Below are positions 19,724 through 28,899 of a stretch of 64,000 nucleotides of DNA, piece by piece. Origin of the DNA: Halomonas sp. (GTDB lineage: Bacteria > Pseudomonadota > Gammaproteobacteria > Pseudomonadales > Halomonadaceae). Every line of letters begins with the position of its first letter. Position 1 is the stretch's first letter. The notes under the pieces are model-generated. The model worked only from the letters and a program-made list of their open reading frames with translations. It had not been told where the DNA came from and did not search any database. The DNA lies in assembly GCF_020832045.1 (NCBI RefSeq), contig NZ_JAFIFK010000050.1:62001-126000 (forward strand). Direction: 5' to 3'. Position numbers and translations under genes: made by a program.

Positions 19724-21217
19724 TCACTGCGTTGTGGATGGTGGCCGATTGGCCGGCTCGACCTTGAGCGTAAGCCCCTCGACGGCCACTACGCGAACCT
19801 GTTGACCTCGGCGCAGCGCAGCGCTGCTACGTGCATTCCAGCGCTCGCCTTCCAGGCGCACATGGCCTTCGTTCCGAAAATCCTCTAACGCCACTCCCAG
19901 GCTGCCGATCATATGCTCATGGCCAATACGAGCCGGACGACGGCGAAGAGCGGTAAAGCGCACCATCACCCATAGCATGATGCCCGCCGCCAGCAAAGCC
20001 ACGCCGCCGATCATGGGCAGCGAGACGGCCAACTGATCGGAATCCATCAGTATCACCGACCCGATCACGAAGGCGACGATGCCCCCCATGCCGAGGATGC
20101 CGAAGCTGGGCATCAAGGCTTCACCAACGATCAAAGCGAGGCCGACAAGAATCAGCGCCAGTCCAGCATAGTTGATCGGCAATACCTGGAAGGCGAACAG
20201 GGCGAGCAGCAGCGAAATAATGCCAATGGTGCCCGGTACCAGGGCGCCCGGGTTGGAGAGTTCGAAGATCAGGCCGTAGAAGCCGATGATCATCAGGAAG
20301 TAGGCCACGTTGGGGTTGGTGATCACCTGCAGCAATTGGGTACGCCAGTCGGGATCAAGGCGTTCAACGGTAACGTCGGTGGTATTGAGGATGCGTTCGC
20401 CTCGCTCCATCACCACCTCGCGACCGTCGATCTGCGCCAGCAGGTCATCGATGTCACTGGCGACGACATCGATCACGTTGAGCTCGAGCGCCTCACGCGA
20501 GGTCAGGTTGACCGCCTCACGTACCGCTTCCTCTGCCCAATCGGCGTTGCGATCATGCCGCTCGGCCAGCCCGCGGATGTAATAGACTGCATCCTCGAGC
20601 ACCTTACGCTCCATGGCGGTCTCGCCACGCCGCCGGGTATCGGCCGGCGCTTCATCTGCGGCATCCTCCGCTTCGCCCTCGGCGACTTCGTCATTACCGC
20701 CTTCTGCTTCTTCCGTGGCTTCCTCCCCGTTGCGCTCTTCAGCCCTCGCATCTTCCTCGTCACGATCATCCATGCCGGGAAAGCCGCCGCCCATTTGCAC
20801 CGGCGTGGCCGAACCCAGATGCGTCGAAGGGGCCATGGCGGCGACGTGGCTACCGTAGAGCAAGTAGGTACCGGCACTGGCGGCACGCGCCCCACTGGGT
20901 GACACATAGATGGCTACGGGTACGGGTGAGGTGAGCATGGCGCGGATCATGCTGCGCATGGTGGCATCGAGCCCGCCCGGGGTATCCATTTGCACGATGA
21001 CCAGTTCGGCGTCGCGATCGGCCGCCTGGCGCAGGCCACGCTCGAAATAATCGCCGGTGGCCGGCCCGATTGCTCCTTCCACCGTAAGCACCAGGGCAAG
21101 GCGCTCGTTCTCCTGGGCCTGGCTCTGCCACGCCAGCAATCCGCCGCCCAAGGCGAGGCACAAGAAGCTGAACCAAAGCACAAGTCGGTGAAGCCAGGCG
21201 ACGCGGCGCACGCTCAT
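19724..21217 (-). CDS. NfeD-type membrane serine protease (stomatin partner)
   Basis: A 497-residue protein with an N-terminal signal or anchor, then a ClpP-class periplasmic protease domain: [19 protein letters not shown], and the Ser nucleophile in [12 protein letters not shown] with a likely catalytic Lys in [12 protein letters not shown]. Four or five membrane helices follow at about residues 310-425, then a C-terminal NfeD OB-fold (about 440-497). In the archaeal homologue this protease cleaves its partner stomatin. About 45 strongly acidic residues ([20 protein letters not shown] and on) interrupt the protease domain between Ser and Lys, longer than I expect for the family. It is the first gene of a two-gene operon. 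Confidence 0.9.
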   Translation of the reverse strand: MSVRRVAWLHRLVLWFSFLCLALGGGLLAWQSQAQENERLALVLTVEGAIGPATGDYFERGLRQAADRDAELVIVQMDTPGGLDATMRSMIRAMLTSPVPVAIYVSPSGARAASAGTYLLYGSHVAAMAPSTHLGSATPVQMGGGFPGMDDRDEEDARAEERNGEEATEEAEGGNDEVAEGEAEDAADEAPADTRRRGETAMERKVLEDAVYYIRGLAERHDRNADWAEEAVREAVNLTSREALELNVIDVVASDIDDLLAQIDGREVVMERGERILNTTDVTVERLDPDWRTQLLQVITNPNVAYFLMIIGFYGLIFELSNPGALVPGTIGIISLLLALFAFQVLPINYAGLALILVGLALIVGEALMPSFGILGMGGIVAFVIGSVILMDSDQLAVSLPMIGGVALLAAGIMLWVMVRFTALRRRPARIGHEHMIGSLGVALEDFRNEGHVRLEGERWNARSSAALRRGQQVRVVAVEGLTLKVEPANRPPSTTQ

Positions 21218-21270
21218 GACAAACTTTCCTCACGACGTGATAGGGGTATGCTTGTAGGACCCATTGAGGA

Positions 21271-21292
21271 TGATTCAGTTTCTACTGAATCA
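21271..21292. promoter_or_regulatory. Perfect 9-bp inverted repeat between nfeD and the YnjB-like gene
   Basis: TGATTCAGT-TTCT-ACTGAATCA is a perfect stem or operator dyad in the 132-bp divergent gap, 58 bp before the plus-strand start. No U tract follows, so an operator or leader hairpin is more likely than a terminator. Confidence 0.5.
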
Positions 21293-21349
21293 GGTTAGCA
21301 GGCAGAACCGAGAACGCCGAACCCAACATCTGCCTAGGAGTTGATGACG

Positions 21350-22573
21350 ATGCGGATCCCAGCCCTTGCGGTCCCCCTACCAGCCCTTGCGGTCCCCCTA
21401 TTTGTCTCATTGAGCCTGTCGCTTCCTGCAGCGGCCGATACCTGGCAACACGTTCTCGACGATGCCCGCGGACAGACCGTCTACTGGCATGCCTGGGCCG
21501 GCGACACACGGGTCAACGACTATCTCGATTGGGTGAAGCGCCAGGTGCGGGACGAGCATGGGGTCGAGCTGGTACACGTCAAGATCGACGACACCGGCGC
21601 CGCTGTCTCGCGGGTGCTGGCCGAGCGCAGTGCCGGCAACCACGACGACGGCAGCGTCGATCTGATCTGGCTCAACGGCGAGAACTTCGCCGCCATGAAA
21701 GCGAACGACCTGCTCTACGGCCCCTTCGCCGAGACGCTGCCCAACTTCGCGCTGACCTTTCCCGAGCATAATCCCGAGGTGGTCACCGACTTCACGCTGC
21801 CTACGGAAGGCTATGAGTCGCCCTGGGGAAAGGCGCAGATCACTTTCTATTACGACGCCGAGGAATTCGACGAAGCACCGCCGCGCAGCATGGCGGAGAT
21901 CCTCGCCTGGGCCGAAGCCAATCCGGGGCGCTTCACGTATCCGCGAATTCCCGACTTCCTCGGCAGCACCTTCCTCAAGCAGGCGCTCATCGTCCTGGCC
22001 GACGATACCAAGGCCCTTTACGAACCGGTGGCACAGAGCGATTTCGAGACCGTCACCGCGCCGCTGTGGGACTACCTCGATGCCTTGCACCCCCACCTAT
22101 GGCGTAGCGGTCGACAGTTTGCCGCCAGCGGCCCCGAGATGCGCCGTTTGATGGCCGACGGCGAGCTGGCACTTGCCTTTACCTTCAACCCCGCGGAACC
22201 GGCCGCCGCCGTGGCCGACTTCGAATTGCCCGAATCGACCCGCAGCTACGTTCTCGAGGGCGGCACCCTGGGCAACGTGCATTTCGTCGCCATCCCGTTC
22301 AATTCCCCGCGTCGTTCCGGTGCCATGGTGGTAGCCAATTTTCTGCTCTCGCCCGAGGCTCAGGCACATAAGCAGGATATCTCGGTGTGGGGCGATCCCA
22401 CCGTACTCGACGTGACGCGTCTGGACGACGAAACTCGCGCGCTCTTTGCACAGGAGCGCGACAATCCCGCCCTGCTGGCCCCGGAGGCGCTGGCCGAGAC
22501 CCTGCCGGAACCGCATCCGAGCTGGATGACGGCGCTGCAGGACGCCTGGCAGTCACGTTACGTCGGCCGCTAG
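21350..22573 (+). CDS. ynjB: YnjB-like ABC transporter substrate-binding protein
   Basis: A 407-residue extracytoplasmic binding protein. ATG 21350 has GGAG nine bases upstream, and earlier TTG/ATG codons are too close. The signal peptide contains an exact duplication of PALAVPL coded by a 21-bp tandem repeat. The mature part matches the YnjB family: TVYWHAWAGDTRVNDYLDWV, VDLIWLNGENFAAMKAN and GYESPWGKAQITFYYDAEEF. In E. coli ynjBCD code an importer of unproven substrate. The permease and ATPase genes follow on the same strand. The symbol is by homology. Confidence 0.88.
   Translation: MRIPALAVPLPALAVPLFVSLSLSLPAAADTWQHVLDDARGQTVYWHAWAGDTRVNDYLDWVKRQVRDEHGVELVHVKIDDTGAAVSRVLAERSAGNHDDGSVDLIWLNGENFAAMKANDLLYGPFAETLPNFALTFPEHNPEVVTDFTLPTEGYESPWGKAQITFYYDAEEFDEAPPRSMAEILAWAEANPGRFTYPRIPDFLGSTFLKQALIVLADDTKALYEPVAQSDFETVTAPLWDYLDALHPHLWRSGRQFAASGPEMRRLMADGELALAFTFNPAEPAAAVADFELPESTRSYVLEGGTLGNVHFVAIPFNSPRRSGAMVVANFLLSPEAQAHKQDISVWGDPTVLDVTRLDDETRALFAQERDNPALLAPEALAETLPEPHPSWMTALQDAWQSRYVGR
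21359..21400 (+). repeat. 21-bp tandem duplication within the signal peptide
   Basis: CCAGCCCTTGCGGTCCCCCTA occurs twice, head to tail and without mismatch, adding seven residues (PALAVPL) to the hydrophobic core of the YnjB-like signal peptide. Exact identity suggests a recent slippage event or an unstable repeat. Confidence 0.95.
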
Positions 22574-22634
22574 GGTAGGTGTCAATGTTGGATGACCTGG
22601 ACCGGCTCCGCCTGGAGAAGGGAGACAGGTCCTG

Positions 22635-24329
22635 ATGCTGCGTTTTGCGCCACCGCTGATCATGGCTTTACTGGTAGGGCCGATTCTCGCCGGTTTGGTC
22701 ATGGCGGTGCTGCCCGCATTCGGCTACCTGCCGGCGCTGGGCGGCCATGCCTTCAGCCTGGACCCCTGGCGGCAGCTCTTTGGCCAGCCGGGACTGGCCC
22801 GCTCGGTGGGAGTGAGTTTCGCCAGTGGCCTGGTCACCACGGCCCTCTCGCTCGCCGTGGTGCTGCTGTTCCTGGCCGGTGTCTCGGGTAGTCGCCTGGA
22901 TCGCTGGATACGGCGCATGGTCGCACCGCTGCTGTCGGTCCCCCATGCCGCCGCGGCCTTCGGCCTGGCCTTCCTGATCGCGCCATCCGGCCTGCTGGCA
23001 CGGCTGGTCTCGCCGGAACTGAGCGGCTGGGAGCGTCCGCCGGACGTGCAGATCGTTCAGGATCCCTGGGGGATCTCACTCATGGCCGGGTTGATCATCA
23101 AGGAGATCCCCTTCCTGCTGCTGATGTGCCTCGCCGCCCTGCCCCAGCTCGACCCGGAGCGCCGCGTGGCCATGGCCCGCTCTCTCGGCTACCGACCGAC
23201 CACCGCCTGGCTCAAGGTGGTGGCCCCCTCGCTCTACCCGCTGATCCGTCTACCGGTCTTTGCCGTCATCGCCTATGCCACCTCAGTGGTCGACGTGGCG
23301 CTGATTCTCGGCCCAACCCTGCCGCCAACGCTGGCGGTCTCGATTCTCACCTGGTTCAACGACCCGAACCTGAGCCAACGCTTCGTGGCCTCGGCCGGCG
23401 CCGTGCTACAGCTCGGCGTCACGGCCTCGGCCCTCATCGCCTGGTGGTGCCTGGAACGCCTCGCCGCGCGGTTGGGGCGTCGATGGCTCGATCGAGGCGA
23501 GCGCGGCAGGAGCGAGCGGCCGCTACGCCTGGCGGGCAAAGGGCTGATTCTGCTGGCCACCCTCACCGCCTTCGTCGGCATCGCCGGCCTAGCGCTCAAC
23601 TCCGTTGCCGGCTTCTGGCGCTTTCCCGATGCCCTTCCTCAAGGCATCACCGCGGTGCACTGGTTACGCGCCCTACCCACCCTTTCGGGGCCGGTGGCCT
23701 CGACAGTACTGATCGCCACCGCCGCCACCCTGGTGGCGCTGGCACTGACCCTGGCAGCCCTGGAAAACGAGCAGCGAACGGGGCGGCAGCCGGCGCAAGG
23801 CCGCCTGCTCTCGGCATTGGGGCTGCTCTACTTGCCACTGATCGTACCGCAGATCGCCTTTCTGTTCGGGCTGGTGGTGATGATGGAGTCGCTGGGCATA
23901 CGCCCCACCCATGCACTGGTGATCTTCGGCCATCTGCTGTTCGTGCTGCCCTATGTGTTTCTCTCCCTCTCGGAGAGCTATCGTCTCTTCGATGCGCGCT
24001 GGTCGCAGCTGGCGCTGAGTCTCGGGGCCTCACGCAACGGCACCTTCTGGCGGGTTCGGCTGCCGATGCTGCTGGCGCCGATGCTCACCGCCGCCGCCGT
24101 GGGCCTGGCCGTCAGCATCGGCCAGTATCTGCCTACCCAGTTGCTCGGCGCCGGCCGGGTGCCCACCGTAACGACCGAGGCGGTATCGCTTGCCGCCGGC
24201 GGTAACCGACGGGTAATCGGCGTTTGGGCGATGGTGCAGGCCAGCCTGCCGTTGGTAGGCTTCATCATCGCCGTGGGCTTGCCGCGGCTGCTCTGGAGCA
24301 ATCGCCGCGGCATGAGGGGTTCACCATGA
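22635..24329 (+). CDS. ynjC: YnjC-like ABC transporter permease
   Basis: A 564-residue inner-membrane permease with two fused binding-protein-dependent transport halves, about residues 50-280 and 340-555. Each half has an EAA-type coupling loop (ARSLGYRPTTAWLKVVAP in the first, ALSLGASRNGTFWRVRLP in the second). This double layout and length fit the YnjC/ThiP type. It begins 61 bp after the binding protein with a GA-rich ribosome site, and its stop overlaps the ATPase start (ATGA). The substrate is unknown. Confidence 0.88.
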   Translation: MLRFAPPLIMALLVGPILAGLVMAVLPAFGYLPALGGHAFSLDPWRQLFGQPGLARSVGVSFASGLVTTALSLAVVLLFLAGVSGSRLDRWIRRMVAPLLSVPHAAAAFGLAFLIAPSGLLARLVSPELSGWERPPDVQIVQDPWGISLMAGLIIKEIPFLLLMCLAALPQLDPERRVAMARSLGYRPTTAWLKVVAPSLYPLIRLPVFAVIAYATSVVDVALILGPTLPPTLAVSILTWFNDPNLSQRFVASAGAVLQLGVTASALIAWWCLERLAARLGRRWLDRGERGRSERPLRLAGKGLILLATLTAFVGIAGLALNSVAGFWRFPDALPQGITAVHWLRALPTLSGPVASTVLIATAATLVALALTLAALENEQRTGRQPAQGRLLSALGLLYLPLIVPQIAFLFGLVVMMESLGIRPTHALVIFGHLLFVLPYVFLSLSESYRLFDARWSQLALSLGASRNGTFWRVRLPMLLAPMLTAAAVGLAVSIGQYLPTQLLGAGRVPTVTTEAVSLAAGGNRRVIGVWAMVQASLPLVGFIIAVGLPRLLWSNRRGMRGSP

Positions 24330-24961
24330 AGGCAGGTCATCGCCTGAAGCTTGACGAAATCAGCATCGTACTGGATGGGAAAACGCTACTTGAAGTCGAT
24401 GTCGAGATCGCCCCTGGCGAGGTATTCACCGTGATGGGGCCGTCAGGCTCGGGCAAGTCGACGCTGCTGGCCTACCTGGCCGGCTTCCTGGCGCCGGCCT
24501 TCCAGGCAAGCGGGCAAGCACTGCTCGACGGGCGCGACATATCCTGTCTGCCGGCAGAGCAACGCGGTATCGGCCTGCTGTTTCAGGACCCGCTGCTGTT
24601 TCCGCATCTTTCGGTGGCCGGCAACCTGCGCTTCGGCATCCCGCGAGCGAGCCCTCACAAGGCCGGGAGAATCGAGGCAGCGCTGGCCCAGGTCGGCCTG
24701 GCCGGCTTCGGGCCGCGCGATCCGGCCACCCTCTCCGGCGGCCAGAAGGCCCGGGTGGCCCTGATGCGCCTGCTGCTTTCCGAACCTCGCGCCGTTCTGC
24801 TCGACGAACCCTTTTCGAAGCTCGACAGGCAGCTGCGCCACGACATGCGCCGGCTGGTCTTCGACCGACTGCGCGAGGCGGGCCTGCCCAGCCTGCTGGT
24901 GACCCATGACCGCGAGGATGCCGAGGAAGCGGGCGGCCGGGTGATTGAATTAACTCATTGA
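24326..24961 (+). CDS. ynjD: YnjD-like ABC transporter ATP-binding protein
   Basis: A 211-residue ATPase starting at ATG 24326, inside the permease stop and with GAGGGG six bases upstream. The track frame from 24224 reads back into the permease. Walker A is GPSGSGKST, the signature LSGGQKARVALMR, Walker B AVLLDEPFSKLD, and the switch His is in LLVTHDREDAEEA. Its short length, without a regulatory C-terminal domain, matches YnjD. It completes the binding protein-permease-ATPase set. Confidence 0.9.
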   Translation: MKAGHRLKLDEISIVLDGKTLLEVDVEIAPGEVFTVMGPSGSGKSTLLAYLAGFLAPAFQASGQALLDGRDISCLPAEQRGIGLLFQDPLLFPHLSVAGNLRFGIPRASPHKAGRIEAALAQVGLAGFGPRDPATLSGGQKARVALMRLLLSEPRAVLLDEPFSKLDRQLRHDMRRLVFDRLREAGLPSLLVTHDREDAEEAGGRVIELTH

Positions 24962-25471
24962 ACCGATACTTGAAAATGGTGGGCGCGAACCCCCTTGATT
25001 CTACCAAGAACGCTCTAACACTTTTTAATGGGTACTTATCTAAACAGGCATTAGTATTTTAATGACGAACAATCAACATACAAGCCCGCTGCACTCGAAT
25101 AACATCTCTCTATCTTTCAGTACAAACAATTACATGACCGCTGAAAACCGCCATGCTTATATTGCCAATGTGGCACACCTTTTCAGGCTGTGTCGTATCG
25201 CAAAGTTATCAATTATTTCAACAAGTTAAAACAGCAAGCTATAATGAAGGACGCCTTATCTCAACAAGAGCCAGGAAATCATGAATTTATGAAGACTTGA
25301 CATAGGTTAGTGCTTTTCCTGTCCAACAAAGCTAGCCTTAATAGTCTATAACTATGCAAATAAGAGACATCGCTTCCTCCGGTCAGTAAAAGGTCAAGGA
25401 TACGGCTCCTACCGGAAAGATTGCTGTGTATAGCATTGTCTGGCCATGCCAAAACAGGGAGGGTTGTCATC
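24962..25471. other. AT-rich leader region upstream of the glucan/trehalose cluster
   Basis: A 510-bp gap much richer in A+T than the rest of the window. It has no believable ORF on the plus strand; 25279..25677 on the minus strand is largely a shadow of glgA. It holds the predicted promoter listed separately, a further TATAAC at about 25349 and an isolated TTGACA at about 25297. With about 220 nt from the best promoter to the glgA start, a long untranslated leader is likely. Confidence 0.65.
25217..25245 (+). promoter_or_regulatory. Candidate promoter for the glgA-glgB cluster
   Basis: A perfect TATAAT at 25240-25245 (context CTATAATG) with a weak TTCAAC (3 of 6 matches) 17 bp upstream, in AT-rich DNA. 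The C before the -10 hexamer would also suit the stationary-phase sigma factor. This is a motif match only. Confidence 0.45.
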
Positions 25472-27088
25472 ATGGGCAATGTGGCACTGAAGGGCATCGG
25501 CTCCGATGCCGTCGTGGTCCGTCGAAGTCGTACGATCACATCACCGCTGGCTGATCTCACGCTCGACGATGCCCTCCGAACCAGGCGGGACTTGGCTCCT
25601 CCCAAGCGGGAAGACGATGGCTCACATCCATCGCAACGGGTGCTGTTCGTTACCCCCGAAATTGCGGATTTCGTCAAGGTGGGCGGGCTTGGAGACGTTT
25701 CCTCGGCACTTCCTCGAGCGCTGGCTTGCCATCACGATATTCGCATCCTCATTCCAGGCTACCGAGAGGTGCGCCACTCGGGGCTCGATCTCCGCCGCGT
25801 CGGCCAGCTCCCGGCCCACGCCGAACTGCCGGCCTGTGAGATAGGCGAGCTTACCTGTGCCGATGGCATGGTGATCTACGTACTGCTCTGCCCAGAGCTG
25901 TATGAGCGTGAAGGCGGCCCTTATGGTACCGGACCGGGTGGCTACGGCGGAAACGGCTGGGATGACAACGACATACGCTTTGCCAGGCTGTCGCTGGCTG
26001 CTGCCGAGATCGCTGCCGGGCGCGCCGGGCTCGACTGGCAGCCGCAGCTCCTGCACCTCAACGACTGGGCATGCGGCCTGGCACCCGCCTATCTGCACTG
26101 GTGGAAGATCAACGTTCCCAGCGTATACACCATCCACAATCTGGCCTACCAGGGGCTCTACGATAGAAGCCGCTGCACGGCCCTGGGAGTTCCCGAGAGC
26201 GCCTTCCACATCGAGGGGGTCGAGTACTACGGCAAGCTCTCGTTCATGAAGGCCGGGATCGTTTACGCCTCGCACGTCACCACGGTCAGCGCGACCTATG
26301 CCCAGGAAATCACGACGCCGGAGTTCGGCTGTGGCCTGGACGGCCTGCTGCGCTGCAAGGCGGAGCAAGGCAAGCTCAGCGGTATTCCCAACGGCATCGA
26401 CGACTCCTGGGACCCGCGCACCGACGCCCATCTGGTACAGGCCTTCTCGGCCAATGATTGGCGAGGCAAGCGTGCCAATGCCGACTATGTTCGCCATCGC
26501 TTCGGTCTGGCCCCCAGCGCGGGACCGCTGTTCGCCATGATTTCGCGCATGGTGCACCAGAAAGGGGTCGACCTGGTCATCGAGGCGGCCCCGAGCATCA
26601 TCCAGGCGGGTGGGCAGATAGTCTTCATGGGCAGCGGCGAACGTCGTGTCGAAGCGCAGTTGGACCGCCTGGCCGAACGTTATCCGGGCGCCATCGGCAC
26701 CTATATCGGCTTTGCAGAAGATGAGGCCCGCTGCATCTACGCCGGTAGCGACTTCCTGCTGATGCCGTCGCGTTTCGAGCCCTGCGGACTCAGTCAGATG
26801 TATGCCCAGCGCTTCGGTTCGCTGCCCATTGCGCACCGTACCGGTGGACTCGCCGATACCATCGAGGACGGTATCACCGGCTTCCTGTTCGATGGGGTCA
26901 GACTATCGAGCTTCATGCAGTCGGTTCAGCAGGCCTTTTCGGTCTATCACTCCACCGAGCTGTTCTATGCCATGCGACGCGCCGCCATGACCGGACGTTA
27001 TCACTGGCGCCAGTCGATCGCTCCCTACACGCAGCTCTATCAGCAGGCTTGCGCTGCGACAGGCTTGGAGGCACGAGCAGCAGGATGA
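25472..27088 (+). CDS. glgA: Glycogen synthase (ADP-glucose type, GT5)
   Basis: ATG 25472 has GGGAGG nine bases upstream, giving 538 residues; the track start at 25421 has no ribosome site. The GT5 core begins at about residue 58 with VLFVTPEIADFVKVGGLGDV, whose KxGGL binds ADP-glucose. The C-terminal Rossmann domain has SRFEPCGLSQMYAQRFGSLP, with the conserved Glu, and RTGGLADT. The enzyme extends alpha-1,4-glucan. An unusual basic/polar N-terminal extension of about 57 residues precedes the core. It is first in the cluster and its stop overlaps treZ (ATGA). No glgC is present in the window. Confidence 0.93.
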   Translation: MGNVALKGIGSDAVVVRRSRTITSPLADLTLDDALRTRRDLAPPKREDDGSHPSQRVLFVTPEIADFVKVGGLGDVSSALPRALACHHDIRILIPGYREVRHSGLDLRRVGQLPAHAELPACEIGELTCADGMVIYVLLCPELYEREGGPYGTGPGGYGGNGWDDNDIRFARLSLAAAEIAAGRAGLDWQPQLLHLNDWACGLAPAYLHWWKINVPSVYTIHNLAYQGLYDRSRCTALGVPESAFHIEGVEYYGKLSFMKAGIVYASHVTTVSATYAQEITTPEFGCGLDGLLRCKAEQGKLSGIPNGIDDSWDPRTDAHLVQAFSANDWRGKRANADYVRHRFGLAPSAGPLFAMISRMVHQKGVDLVIEAAPSIIQAGGQIVFMGSGERRVEAQLDRLAERYPGAIGTYIGFAEDEARCIYAGSDFLLMPSRFEPCGLSQMYAQRFGSLPIAHRTGGLADTIEDGITGFLFDGVRLSSFMQSVQQAFSVYHSTELFYAMRRAAMTGRYHWRQSIAPYTQLYQQACAATGLEARAAG

Positions 27089-28899
27089 ACGAAGCGCAGC
27101 GTTTCCAATACGGTTTCGGCGCACAGGTCCTGGGGCCGCAATGGACAAGCTTTTCGCTCTGGGCGCCGAGCGCCAACCGGGTCGACCTGGAGGTGGAAGG
27201 CTTGAAGCCCCTCGCCATGACCCATGCCGGCGAGGGCCGCTTCATCGGTGAGGCACGCTGCGACCATGGCGCCCGCTACCGTTACCGCGTTTACCTCGAC
27301 GATGCGCCCGAGGGCATTTCGGTGCCCGACCCCGCCGCCCGCGCCCAAGCGGGCGGCATCGACGGTCCGAGCTTGGTGATCGACCCCTACCAGCACCCCT
27401 GGCGGCATGCCGGCTGGCGAGGCCGGCCCTGGCATGAAACCGTGCTCTACGAGCTCCACCTGGGCGCCCTGGGCGGACTGGCAGGGGCGCGTGAACTGCT
27501 GCCCTACCTGGCCGAACTAGGCGTTACGGCAGTCGAGCTGATGCCGGTGGCAGCGTTTCCGGGAAAGCGCAACTGGGGCTACGACGGCGTGCTTCCCTAC
27601 GCCGTGGATGAAACCTACGGCGACCCGGATGCGCTCAAGGCCTTCATCGACGATGCTCACGGCCTCGGCCTGATGGTATTCCTCGATGTGGTCTACAACC
27701 ACTTCGGCCCTGACGGTAACTATTTACCACTCTACGCCAAGACTTTCTTCCGACACGACCGCGAAACACCCTGGGGTCCGGCCATCGACTTCCGCCACCC
27801 CATGGTGCGCCGTTTCTTCATTGAAAATGCGCTGATGTGGATCGATGAATACCGCCTCGACGGGCTGCGGCTGGATGCGGTACACGCCATTGGTGAGCGC
27901 GACTTTCTCATCGAACTGGCCGAGACGCTGCACAGCCACCTCGATTCCCAGCGCCACCTCCACCTGGTGCTGGAGAACGAGCACAACGATGCCCAGCTGA
28001 TTGGCCCCGGCCGCTTCACCGCGCAGTGGAACGACGATTGGCACAACGTGATGCACGTACTGCTGACCGGAGAGCGAGAAGGCTATTACAGCGATTTCAC
28101 CGACGATACGATCCACAAGCTGGTGCGCTGCCTCAGCGAAGGCTTCATTTACCAAGGCGATACCACCCGCAGCGGCACACCACGCGGTACACCTAGCGGC
28201 CATCTGCCACCCCAGGCCTTCGTGGCCTTCCTGCAGAACCACGATCAGGTGGGAAATCGCGCCCTGGGGGAGCGCCTGTCCCGGCTCGTCGAACCCCCGG
28301 CGCTCGAGGCCGCCACACTGCTACTGCTGCTCTCGCCCATGGTGCCGCTGCTCTTCATGGGCGAGGAGTGGGCCAGCCGGCAGCCTTTCCTGTTTTTCAC
28401 CGACCATCGCGACGAACTCGCCGAAGCCGTGCGCGAGGGTCGCCGCGCCGAGTTCGCCGCGTTCAGCACCTTCAGCGATCCGGCCAGCCGAGAGGCCATC
28501 CCCGATCCCAATGACGCCGCCACTTTCGAGGCTTCTCGGCCCGACTTGGAGGCTCGCGATACCCCACCTCATGCCGACTGGTTGGGCTTCGTTCGTCATC
28601 TTCTGAAGATTCGCCATGCCGAGGTCGTGCCACGGCTGGACGGCGCCAAGCCGCTGAGCGCCGAAGCACTGGGAGAATCTGCCTTCGTTGCCCGCTGGCT
28701 GATGAACGATGACACCCAACTGGTCATAGCTGTGAATCTGAGCGAACAACCGATCGCCACCTGCGCCTTCGGCATCGGAAGATGCCTGTACGAGACCCGC
28801 GCCGGCGTTGCGGTTGCCACCGAGAGCGGCAACCTTCCAGCCTGCTGCGCAGCCGCCTGGCTGAGACCGGGACCCGGGGACGAGGAGCTTAGCGCATGA
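27085..28899 (+). CDS. treZ: Malto-oligosyltrehalose trehalohydrolase
   Basis: A 604-residue GH13 enzyme, starting at ATG 27085 inside the glgA stop (the track start 27049 lies within glgA). It cleaves trehalose from malto-oligosyltrehalose made by TreY. Seen: an N-terminal CBM48-like domain (FSLWAPSANRVDLEVEG), the nucleophile Asp in LDGLRLDAVHAIGER, the acid/base Glu in LVLENEHNDAQ, and the transition-state Asp in FLQNHDQVGNRALG. It overlaps malQ by four bases. Placed next to malQ and treY as in pseudomonads. Confidence 0.94.
   Translation: MNEAQRFQYGFGAQVLGPQWTSFSLWAPSANRVDLEVEGLKPLAMTHAGEGRFIGEARCDHGARYRYRVYLDDAPEGISVPDPAARAQAGGIDGPSLVIDPYQHPWRHAGWRGRPWHETVLYELHLGALGGLAGARELLPYLAELGVTAVELMPVAAFPGKRNWGYDGVLPYAVDETYGDPDALKAFIDDAHGLGLMVFLDVVYNHFGPDGNYLPLYAKTFFRHDRETPWGPAIDFRHPMVRRFFIENALMWIDEYRLDGLRLDAVHAIGERDFLIELAETLHSHLDSQRHLHLVLENEHNDAQLIGPGRFTAQWNDDWHNVMHVLLTGEREGYYSDFTDDTIHKLVRCLSEGFIYQGDTTRSGTPRGTPSGHLPPQAFVAFLQNHDQVGNRALGERLSRLVEPPALEAATLLLLLSPMVPLLFMGEEWASRQPFLFFTDHRDELAEAVREGRRAEFAAFSTFSDPASREAIPDPNDAATFEASRPDLEARDTPPHADWLGFVRHLLKIRHAEVVPRLDGAKPLSAEALGESAFVARWLMNDDTQLVIAVNLSEQPIATCAFGIGRCLYETRAGVAVATESGNLPACCAAAWLRPGPGDEELSA

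Noticed and set aside
25279-25677. 132-codon minus-strand ORF in the glgA leader
   Set aside because: Half lies opposite glgA; Ser/Arg-rich with no family match, so a chance frame.
25622-26836. 404-codon minus-strand ORF opposite glgA
   Set aside because: Lies wholly within glgA and its leader, has no recognisable domain, and is typical of antisense frames in high-GC DNA.
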